Shown here piece by piece: positions 57,266-64,000 of a stretch of 64,000 bases of DNA. The notes under the pieces were generated by a model. The model did not search any database and was not told where the DNA came from. It saw only the letters and a program-made list of their open reading frames with translations. Source of the stretch: Staphylococcus intermedius NCTC 11048 (GTDB lineage: Bacteria; Bacillota; Bacilli; Staphylococcales; Staphylococcaceae); contig NZ_PPQH01000018.1 of assembly GCF_002902385.1 (NCBI RefSeq), positions 62,001 through 126,000 on the forward strand. The letters run 5' to 3'. The translations under genes were made by a program, and so were the position numbers. The number at the start of each line of letters is the position of its first letter. Within the stretch, counting starts at the first letter, position 1.

Positions 57266-58705
57266 TTAATCATCCAGTTCTTTTTTCAAATTCTGATAAT
57301 CTTGATTATTCGGGCTCGCTTTTAATGCTTTCTGGATATATGATTTGGCTTGCTTATCATCTCCTAATGAGCGATTGGCAATGGCCATACGATAATTTAG
57401 TGTTGGGGAATTGGGGAAATATTTAAGTCCTCGCTCCCATTCGGCCATTGCTTCAGCTTTAGAGTCTTTCGTAGCAATAATAATACCTGATAAATAATAA
57501 GTCACATCATCTGCATACCCATTTTGATAAGTTTGTTTAATCATATTTTTAGCTTCGGTATATTGCCCATCATGCATTTCTTGTTGAATAATTTGATTAT
57601 AAATATTTGTATCGGATGTCATAAAGATTTTAATGCAAGTCAGTATCAGTATTACGATTGAAATACCGAGTAAAATATAAAAATATTGACGCTTTTGCTT
57701 AAAATAATAGCCTAAATAAACGACAAGCACACCACCAAATAGTCCTCCTAAATGGGCAACGACGTTCACGTTTTGAACCAGAAGTGTTAAAGACGCCATG
57801 ACAACGACAGCAATGACCATTTGTAAGATGACTTTTTGGTCAAAACGTCGACTTATTATCATGAGCGCGACTAAACCACCCATTAAGCCAAATATTGCAC
57901 CACTTGCACCTAATGAAAAACTCGTTGTAATTAAAGCGAGTGAGATCAAGTTACCAATTATGCCTGATAATAAATAAGTACCAAGCATTTTTAAAGACCC
58001 TATAAATGCTTCAAGGAGTTTCCCAAAGATAAAGAGCGACAACATGTTTAATAATAAATGTTGAAAATCAATATGTAAAAACATCGATGTCACAAGTCGG
58101 TACCATTCGCCATGGACGACATTAAAATGAGCAAGCGCGCCTAAATTAATAATTTCATAATCTGTGTGATGTGGTGTAAACCAAGTGACAACCAGCCAAA
58201 TGAGTACATTGATTGCAACAAGTACGTACGTTATCGGCGTGAAGCGATACATGGCTTTTTCGACGATATTTTGATTAAGCACTCGCTTTTGATATTCTTT
58301 TAATGATTTTGAGTTTTTTTGACCTAATTTTCGTTTGATGATTGGATGTGTCGTGATGTTATGAAGTGTTTTCGAATTATGAATACTATGGAATTGCACT
58401 TGAAGTGGTTCATGCACGTTAAAATTCACTGGATTAAACGCCTTATCAGTGAACACATAAACATCATAACGCTTAATACTATACCCTAAGAACTCAGCGA
58501 TTTGTTGTTGATGTTCTACAATTCGATCTTTGTCAAAATCAAGTTCTTGAGTAGTGAATGCGCCTTGCTTAAAAATAACCACATGTTGTTTTTTTGCATG
58601 TGCAAGCCAAACTTCATTTTTATCTTTTTCATAATGAACGCAATCATAGTTCAAATAACGCATCCATAGAAAACTTGTTTGCCATAAATGTTTTTCTTCA
58701 AACAT
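57266..58705 (-). CDS. Rhomboid family intramembrane serine protease with TPR (GluP-like)
   Basis: 479 aa. A cytoplasmic N-terminal domain (1-160), a rhomboid core of about seven membrane helices (165-370) with the nucleophile Ser in GASGAIFGLMGG and catalytic His in VAHLGGLFGG, and C-terminal TPR repeats (about 385-475). It cleaves membrane proteins; Bacillus GluP (YqgP) has the same layout and takes part in membrane protein quality control. ATG 58705 follows GGAGG. Confidence 0.92.
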   Translation of the reverse strand: MFEEKHLWQTSFLWMRYLNYDCVHYEKDKNEVWLAHAKKQHVVIFKQGAFTTQELDFDKDRIVEHQQQIAEFLGYSIKRYDVYVFTDKAFNPVNFNVHEPLQVQFHSIHNSKTLHNITTHPIIKRKLGQKNSKSLKEYQKRVLNQNIVEKAMYRFTPITYVLVAINVLIWLVVTWFTPHHTDYEIINLGALAHFNVVHGEWYRLVTSMFLHIDFQHLLLNMLSLFIFGKLLEAFIGSLKMLGTYLLSGIIGNLISLALITTSFSLGASGAIFGLMGGLVALMIISRRFDQKVILQMVIAVVVMASLTLLVQNVNVVAHLGGLFGGVLVVYLGYYFKQKRQYFYILLGISIVILILTCIKIFMTSDTNIYNQIIQQEMHDGQYTEAKNMIKQTYQNGYADDVTYYLSGIIIATKDSKAEAMAEWERGLKYFPNSPTLNYRMAIANRSLGDDKQAKSYIQKALKASPNNQDYQNLKKELDD

Positions 58706-58722
58706 GTGTTACCTCCAGTCTT

Positions 58723-59262
58723 TTATGTCTTAGCAATTATGAGTTCTGACACAGGATAATCGTGAGGTTCGATGTTCGCTATTTCGCTGAGTTGTATGTC
58801 ATAAATGAGACTTAAATTGGTCGGTTCATAAGTTGAAAGATAACGATCAAAATAACCGCCGCCATAACCAATACGATACCCTTCATTATTAAATACAACA
58901 CCAGGAACAATCACTAAATCCAAATTATTTTTCACTGGACTCTCAACTTGAATATAGCGAATTCCTTTGTCGTCTGTTGCTAACTGATCGAATGTTGTGA
59001 ACTGTTGGAATACCATTGCTTTTTGTTCATAATCTGTAGTTGGCACATAAACTTGTTTGCCTTCCTTTATTGCATGCCGAATAATCGGATCAGTTTCAAC
59101 TTCATGCGACATTGATAATACGAGTCCTAGATGTTTTGCCTGTTGGTATTTAGGATGCTGTATGAGTTGTTCAAATAACCAACGATCTGCTTTTTTCTTT
59201 TGCTCGGTTTGAAGCATTTTCATTTTTTGTAATGTCGCTTGACGTAATGCTTTTTTAGTCAT
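58723..59262 (-). CDS. 5-formyltetrahydrofolate cyclo-ligase
   Basis: 179 aa. The ATP-binding signature near the C-terminus, RIGYGGGYFDRYL, and the N-terminal KKALRQATLQKM are typical. It converts 5-formyl-THF to methenyl-THF, linking to one-carbon units from the glycine cleavage genes. I chose ATG 59262 (MTKKALRQ) with AGGAGTG upstream; the longer frame to 59280 contains that site. Confidence 0.93.
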   Translation of the reverse strand: MTKKALRQATLQKMKMLQTEQKKKADRWLFEQLIQHPKYQQAKHLGLVLSMSHEVETDPIIRHAIKEGKQVYVPTTDYEQKAMVFQQFTTFDQLATDDKGIRYIQVESPVKNNLDLVIVPGVVFNNEGYRIGYGGGYFDRYLSTYEPTNLSLIYDIQLSEIANIEPHDYPVSELIIAKT

Positions 59263-59365
59263 TTCATCTTCACTCCTCACATCTCACCCTATTATATCGT
59301 GCATTCGGCGCTATGTCATGAAAAGATCTTCTCGTATCTCGGTACAGATTTTTGAATGATAAATA

Positions 59366-59396
59366 TAAAAAATGGCTAGAACACAATGTCCTAGCC
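59366..59396 (-). terminator. Terminator of rpmG
   Basis: On the minus strand GGCTAGGACA pairs with TGTTCTAGCC (one mismatch) and is followed by ATTTTTTATATTT. It begins 14 bases after the rpmG stop. Confidence 0.85.
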
Positions 59397-59410
59397 CAAG
59401 ATTGAAACAA

Positions 59411-59560
59411 TTATTTTGTTTCGCGGTGTAATGTTTGTTTGTTTTCACGTGCACAGAATTTTTTCATTTCAATACGTTCAGGATTAGTACGTTTGTTTTT
59501 AGTAGTGATGTAGTTACGATCTCCACAATCTGTACATGCTAAAGTAACGTTTACGCGCAT
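59411..59560 (-). CDS. rpmG: 50S ribosomal protein L33
   Basis: A 49-residue protein, starting [17 protein letters not shown] and ending TLHRETK. ATG 59560 lies 5 bases after GAGGAGGG. It has three Cys (CxxC and one near residue 36), so the zinc ribbon lacks the usual fourth ligand, as in one of the L33 paralogues of staphylococci. It is a component of the large ribosomal subunit and is transcribed alone. Confidence 0.95.
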   Translation of the reverse strand: MRVNVTLACTDCGDRNYITTKNKRTNPERIEMKKFCARENKQTLHRETK

Positions 59561-59631
59561 ATTAACCCTCCTCATCTATCATTAAAATACGACCTTATTA
59601 TCATACCATTTTAAATGAAAATTGGGAAGCG

Positions 59632-60282
59632 TTATTTCGTATAAGATTCGTAGCGATCGCCTGTAATAAAATAATACAATTGTTCTGCGATATTGACGAC
59701 GTGGTCCCCTATACGTTCTAGGTATCGTGCTACAAGATGTGCTTGCCCAGCCACAAAGGGATCATTATCAATTAAATAACTCGTATTAATGATTTGTTTA
59801 TATAAATCATCAATGTCGATGTCTCTTTCGATAATTTCTTTAACGAGTTCTAGGTCTTTGTTTCTTGTAGCATCATACAAATCTTTAAGCATCAACAATG
59901 CTAATGCGCCCATAGTTTCTAATCGTGTCATGATATAGCGATCTGTAATTTGCACACGTGTTCTTATTTTAGCAATATTTGCGGCATTATCCGCAATACG
60001 TTCAAACTCGGAAGCAATTTTAAGTGTCGCAATCATCATTCTTAAATCTTTCGCAATGGGTTGTTGTCGTGTAATAAGCATGACGACCTTTTCGTTGATA
60101 TCATATTCCATTTGATTAATTGTTCTATCGTTTTTCACGATTTGTCGTGCATGTGTAATATTTTCATCTGATAACACTTTTATAGATTTTTGAATCGTAC
60201 TGTACGTGTGTAACCCCAGCACACGTAAATCTTTAAGCAATTCATTAAGTTGACCTTCATAACGTTTTCTAATGACTGTCAT
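59632..60282 (-). CDS. phoU: Phosphate transport regulator PhoU
   Basis: 216 aa, two three-helix PhoU domains, each with a metal-binding E/DxxxD motif (FERIADNAANIAK near 87 and LERIGDHVVNIAEQ near 190). It restrains phosphate uptake and PhoR signalling through the Pst transporter. I chose ATG 60282 (MTVIRKRYEGQL), directly after the pstB stop; the longer frame to 60378 lies within pstB. Confidence 0.94.
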   Translation of the reverse strand: MTVIRKRYEGQLNELLKDLRVLGLHTYSTIQKSIKVLSDENITHARQIVKNDRTINQMEYDINEKVVMLITRQQPIAKDLRMMIATLKIASEFERIADNAANIAKIRTRVQITDRYIMTRLETMGALALLMLKDLYDATRNKDLELVKEIIERDIDIDDLYKQIINTSYLIDNDPFVAGQAHLVARYLERIGDHVVNIAEQLYYFITGDRYESYTK

Positions 60283-60283
60283 A

Positions 60284-61126
60284 TTATCCGAAACGCCCCG
60301 AAATATAATCTTCTGTTTGCTTATCAGAAGGATTTGAGAAAATCTTATCCGTGTCATCATATTCATTGACATAGCCATTTAAGAAAAAGGCAGTTTTGTC
60401 GGACACACGTGCGGCTTGTTGCATATTGTGTGTGACAATGATAATGGAATAATCTTTCTTTAAATCTTGAATTAATTCTTCTACTTTTAATGTCGAAATT
60501 GGATCAAGAGCTGATGTAGGTTCATCCATTAAAATCACATCAGGCTCAATTGCTAAACAACGCGCAATACAGATACGTTGTTGTTGGCCACCTGATAAAC
60601 TATATGCATTTTGGTTGAGTCGATCCTTCAATTCATCCCAAATTGCTGCCCCTTTAAGTGACTTTTCAACAATTTCATCTAATATTTTTTTGTCTTTAAT
60701 ACCATGAATACGTGGACCGTACGTGATATTATCGTAAATGGACTTTGGAAATGGATTCGGTTGTTGGAAGACCATACCAACTTGTGTACGTAATTTTTCT
60801 ACTGGATAACGTTTATCGAAAATATTTTGTTCTCTATAGTAAATTTTACCTGATGTTTTCACAGAGGGTACCAATTCTACCATACGATTGAGTGCTTTAA
60901 CATATGTTGATTTACCAGAACCAGACGGCCCAATAATGGCTGTTACATTCTTTTCATAGATATCTAAGTTGATATTTTTTAACGAATGTTGTTCACCATA
61001 CCATAAATCTAAGTTTTGAGTTGAATAGACGATATTTTTACTTTGTTCAGTTTGTAATTGAATATGATTTTGTTGCTTTTGATTCACGATATCAGTTTTT
61101 CTTTCTAATGTTTGAATTTCTGACAT
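60284..61126 (-). CDS. pstB: Phosphate ABC transporter ATP-binding protein PstB
   Basis: 280 aa. Walker [13 protein letters not shown] near residue 66, signature [13 protein letters not shown], Walker [15 protein letters not shown] 35-residue Gln-rich extension precedes the usual PstB start, as in other staphylococci. It powers PstC-PstA. ATG 61126 follows GAGGG. Confidence 0.95.
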   Translation of the reverse strand: MSEIQTLERKTDIVNQKQQNHIQLQTEQSKNIVYSTQNLDLWYGEQHSLKNINLDIYEKNVTAIIGPSGSGKSTYVKALNRMVELVPSVKTSGKIYYREQNIFDKRYPVEKLRTQVGMVFQQPNPFPKSIYDNITYGPRIHGIKDKKILDEIVEKSLKGAAIWDELKDRLNQNAYSLSGGQQQRICIARCLAIEPDVILMDEPTSALDPISTLKVEELIQDLKKDYSIIIVTHNMQQAARVSDKTAFFLNGYVNEYDDTDKIFSNPSDKQTEDYISGRFG

Positions 61127-61143
61127 GAAAAACCCTCATTTCC

Positions 61144-62022
61144 TTAATACTTTTTAGAATATTTATTTCGAATAATGACCGCAATCGTATTTAATATAAG
61201 TAGAATAGCCAGTAATACAATAATCGCAGCTGACGATAATGCTTGGAAATCAATGCCAGGTTTACGTGCCCAATCATAAATTTGTAAAGGCAATGTCTGG
61301 AATGAATCTAATATACTATTTGGTGTGCGTAATAAAATCGTCGGGATACCAATCGCAACTAATGGTGCTGTTTCACCAATAGCACGAGAAATAGCTAAAA
61401 TCACACCTGTAATGATGCCGGGAATTGCTGCAGGTAACACGACTTGTTGTATCGTTTGCCATTTATTCGCACCTAAACCATATGAGGCTTCTTTTACTGA
61501 TTGTGGTACAGAGCGAATCGCTTCTTGGCTTGCGACGATAATGACAGGTAAAATAAGCAATGCAAGCGTGAGTGCAGCAGCGATAATCGAATTCCCTAAT
61601 TGTAATAATGCAACAAAAATCGTCGCACCCAATAATCCATATACGATCGATGGCACCGAAGCTAGATTCGAAATGTTCACACGAATGAATTTCGTAAAGG
61701 CATTGTCTTTTGCGTATTCTTCTAAGTAAATGGCACTGCCAACACCTAAAACGAGCGCGATAGGAATTAAGGTCATCATAAGCCACAATGTACCAATTAA
61801 AGCACCTTTTACCCCAGCTGAACTTGCTGATGATGAAGAAAAGTTTGTAAAAAAGTCAGTACTCATGACTGGTATCCCTTTTCTTAAAATATCAGCAATA
61901 AGAATGGCTAAAACAATTAATCCTAATAATGTACAAATAAAGAAAATCGTTTTAAATACTTTGTTTTTAGTCAAACGGCCAGAGAGTTGAGCTTCAACAT
62001 TTTTTTGATCGACTAAATTCAT
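61144..62022 (-). CDS. pstA: Phosphate ABC transporter permease PstA
   Basis: 292 aa, six membrane helices; the EAA loop that contacts PstB is in EASYGLGANKWQTIQQVVLPAAIPGI near residue 180. With PstC it forms the channel. ATG 62022 is 2 bases after the pstC stop and has GGAGGAG upstream. Confidence 0.94.
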   Translation of the reverse strand: MNLVDQKNVEAQLSGRLTKNKVFKTIFFICTLLGLIVLAILIADILRKGIPVMSTDFFTNFSSSSASSAGVKGALIGTLWLMMTLIPIALVLGVGSAIYLEEYAKDNAFTKFIRVNISNLASVPSIVYGLLGATIFVALLQLGNSIIAAALTLALLILPVIIVASQEAIRSVPQSVKEASYGLGANKWQTIQQVVLPAAIPGIITGVILAISRAIGETAPLVAIGIPTILLRTPNSILDSFQTLPLQIYDWARKPGIDFQALSSAAIIVLLAILLILNTIAVIIRNKYSKKY

Positions 62023-62024
62023 GA

Positions 62025-62951
62025 TTAATACTCCTCCCTGAAACGTTTAGTAATCCATTGTGAAATAAAGTTCATGACTAATGTGAAAATAAATAATGTA
62101 AAACCAACTGCGTAAATACTGTAATAAAGATCAGAACCATTAGTTGCATCCCCTTGTGAAACTTGCACAATGTAGGCTGTCATTGTTTGAATAGAATGTG
62201 AGAAAGACAAATCAAACGATGGGCTTGAGCCTGCTGCTAACGATACAATCATCGTTTCACCAATGGCACGTGAAATAGCTAATACAATCGAAGCCATGAT
62301 CCCTGATGTTGCTGCAGGTATCACCACTTTAAACACCATTTCTAGCTTGGTAGATCCGAGACCCAATGCACCTTCACGAATTTTTTGAGGAACAGAAGAC
62401 ATCGCATCTTCACTCATACTTGCTATCATTGGAATAATCATCACACCTACAACTAAACCAGGGCTGATCGCATTAAAACTACCGATACCTGGAAACATAG
62501 TTCTCAGTACAGGCGTCACTAAAGTCAGTGCAAAAAAGCCATAAACAATCGTTGGAATACCAGCTAAAACTTCTAAAATAGGTTTAATGATTTTACGCGT
62601 TCTTTTGGAAGCATATTCACTTAAATAGATGGCTGCACCTAAACCGACTGGCACTGCAAAAATTGTCGCGATTAAAGTAATCTTTAAAGTACCGATAATG
62701 AGTGCCCAAATGCCGTATTTAGGAGTTGCGCTAAAAGGATTCCATTCTGTTTCAAGGAAAAATTGAGATATCGGCACACGAGTGAAAAAAGTAATGGTTT
62801 CGGTGAGCAACGTGATGACAATACCTAGTGTCGTCAAAATTGATATAGCAGCTATAATAGCTAAAACGATTGGCATTACTTTAGCACTCAGCGATGAGCC
62901 TGCATTACTCTTTTTTTGAATGAGCGCTCGAATGTTATTTTGTGATTTCAT
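62025..62951 (-). CDS. pstC: Phosphate ABC transporter permease PstC
   Basis: 308 aa, about six membrane helices; EGALGLGSTKLEMVFKVVIPAA near residue 190 is the EAA loop, and ISRAIGETMIVSLAAG lies after it. ATG 62951 follows AAAAGGAG. An inverted repeat upstream could reduce its expression relative to pstS. Confidence 0.94.
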   Translation of the reverse strand: MKSQNNIRALIQKKSNAGSSLSAKVMPIVLAIIAAISILTTLGIVITLLTETITFFTRVPISQFFLETEWNPFSATPKYGIWALIIGTLKITLIATIFAVPVGLGAAIYLSEYASKRTRKIIKPILEVLAGIPTIVYGFFALTLVTPVLRTMFPGIGSFNAISPGLVVGVMIIPMIASMSEDAMSSVPQKIREGALGLGSTKLEMVFKVVIPAATSGIMASIVLAISRAIGETMIVSLAAGSSPSFDLSFSHSIQTMTAYIVQVSQGDATNGSDLYYSIYAVGFTLFIFTLVMNFISQWITKRFREEY

Positions 62952-62969
62952 CTTACTAACTCCTTTTCT

Positions 62970-63013
62970 AAAAAGGGTTGAAGTATTATCTGGTAGCGAT
63001 AATACTCAACCCC
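62970..63013 (-). terminator. Intercistronic terminator/attenuator between pstS and pstC
   Basis: On the minus strand GGGGTTGAGTATTATC pairs with GATAATACTTCAACCC (one mismatch), followed by TTTTTAG. It lies inside the operon, so it probably ends part of the transcripts after pstS. Confidence 0.75.
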
Positions 63014-63069
63014 GAACACGAATACTTATAATGTCATTATTGAATCATTGTAGTCAGTATGTGAGATTA

Positions 63070-64000
63070 TTATTTATCTTCGCCTGTAATCTCTTCTAAT
63101 TTTTTGAGTTGCTCATCATAATCTTTTTCAGGTAATGCAACATAATCCACACCTTTTGCTTCAGCAGCTTTACCTTTATCTTCTAATGTAAATTTCATAA
63201 ATTCAGCAAATGCATCATTGTTTTTAAGTTTTTCATTGTTTGCATAAATGAATAATGGTCTGCTTAGTGGGTAAGAACCATCTTGAATTGTTTTTTGCTC
63301 AGGTCCAATGGCTTTACCATCATCGCCTTTCACTTTTACCGCTTTTAAACTATCTTCGTTTTCTTTATAGAAATTGTAAGCGAAGAAGCCGATACCTTCT
63401 TTGTTATCTTGAACAGACTTCACAATGACGTCAGTGTTTTGGTTTTTCTCTGCTTGAATATCTTCATCATTCATGACTTCTTCGGTAAAGAAATCATATG
63501 TTCCGTGTGATTGGTCTGGGGAGAATGCTTTAATGGGTTTGTCAGGGTAATCAGCATCAACATCTGACCACTTCTTAGCTTCTCCAGAATAAATCTTTTT
63601 CAAATCTTCTAATGAAATCTCTTTAAGGAAATCATTGTCTTTATTGACTGCAATCGTTAAACCATCTTGCGCGACTTTGAATTCTGTATAATCGATGCCT
63701 TTATCTTTCAATTGTGATTTTTCTTCATCTTTAATTGGACGTGATGCATTTGAGAAGTCAGTTTTACCCGCAATAAATTGTTTGAAACCGTCTCCTGTAC
63801 CTGAAGTCACGTTTTCTACTGTTGCTTTATCATGACTTGAAGAAAAGTCTTCGTTCAATTTTTCAATGATTGGGGCTACTGTTGATGAACCGTTCCCTTT
63901 TACTGTTCCCTCAACGTTAGAACTTTTTGTATCACCTTGATCACTACTTTGTTGAGATGCACCACCACATGCACCTAAAACTAATGAAGCACCAATCAGT
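63070..64000 (-). CDS. pstS: Phosphate-binding lipoprotein PstS, 5' end cut by window
   Basis: About 310 residues are visible up to the right edge. Near the visible N-terminus [11 protein letters not shown] is a lipobox, so only a few residues are missing. GNGSSTVAP and the later phosphate-binding [19 protein letters not shown] and [15 protein letters not shown] are typical of PstS. It captures phosphate outside the membrane for PstCAB. The shorter frame starting at 63858 is internal and not the start. Confidence 0.94.
   Translation of the reverse strand, partial: LIGASLVLGACGGASQQSSDQGDTKSSNVEGTVKGNGSSTVAPIIEKLNEDFSSSHDKATVENVTSGTGDGFKQFIAGKTDFSNASRPIKDEEKSQLKDKGIDYTEFKVAQDGLTIAVNKDNDFLKEISLEDLKKIYSGEAKKWSDVDADYPDKPIKAFSPDQSHGTYDFFTEEVMNDEDIQAEKNQNTDVIVKSVQDNKEGIGFFAYNFYKENEDSLKAVKVKGDDGKAIGPEQKTIQDGSYPLSRPLFIYANNEKLKNNDAFAEFMKFTLEDKGKAAEAKGVDYVALPEKDYDEQLKKLEEITGEDK

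Overview
The window is a contiguous chromosomal stretch of a Staphylococcus. Gene content, order and protein sequence match the staphylococcal core genome (ebpS, recQ, fer, srrAB, scpAB, xerD, fur, proC, rnz, zwf, gnd, bfmB, recN, argR, acc, efp, gcv, comG, glcK, pst). One gene argues against S. aureus: dxs, the first enzyme of the methylerythritol phosphate (MEP) isoprenoid route, lies between ispA and argR. As far as I know, MEP-using staphylococci are the animal-associated ones (S. pseudintermedius/delphini/intermedius, S. schleiferi/coagulans and relatives), so I place the window there by inference. I saw no rRNA or tRNA gene, prophage, insertion sequence or CRISPR array.

Layout from left to right: the start of ypdA (bacillithiol disulfide reductase); a long structured intergenic repeat; ebpS; fer and the divergent ypbB-recQ pair; ribU under an FMN riboswitch; the respiratory two-component system srrAB with rluB, scpB and scpA; xerD and fur with a PerR-like box; nudF, two oxidoreductases, proC, rnz; the oxidative pentose phosphate genes zwf and gnd on either side of an AraC-type regulator; an M20 peptidase; a 33-residue membrane protein; an ArAE-type membrane protein; and brxB. 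Next comes a minus-strand series argR-recN-ptb-buk-lpdV-bfmBAA-bfmBAB-bfmBB for branched-chain oxo-acid breakdown. Upstream of it, also on the minus strand, run pepQ-like/efp, accB-accC-asp23-nusB-xseA-xseB-ispA-dxs. A lipoprotein/membrane protein pair, lipM and a rhodanese follow. A second copy of the long repeat precedes the glycine cleavage genes gcvT-gcvPA-gcvPB under a glycine riboswitch. Upstream of these are aroK and the comG pseudopilus operon. The right end holds an MBL hydrolase, a thiamine-binding protein, glcK, yqgQ, a rhomboid protease, 5-FCL, rpmG and the phosphate uptake operon pstS-pstC-pstA-pstB-phoU, with pstS cut by the window edge.

Connections: lipM, bfmBB/lpdV and gcv all belong to lipoyl-dependent metabolism. 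ypdA and brxB belong to bacillithiol redox. argR, srrAB, fur and two riboswitches tie the region to arginine, oxygen, iron/peroxide, flavin and glycine levels.

The least explained material is between genes. Two long copies (540 and 438 bp), in opposite orientation, plus two decayed copies of one structured element lie at 712-1251, 46289-46726, 12006-12187 and 31252-31385. The other striking point is comGE, which has a strong ribosome binding site and a prepilin signature but no ATG, GTG or TTG start codon. Start codons were chosen from ribosome binding sites and remembered homologues; where these disagree with the longest open frame, the entry says so.
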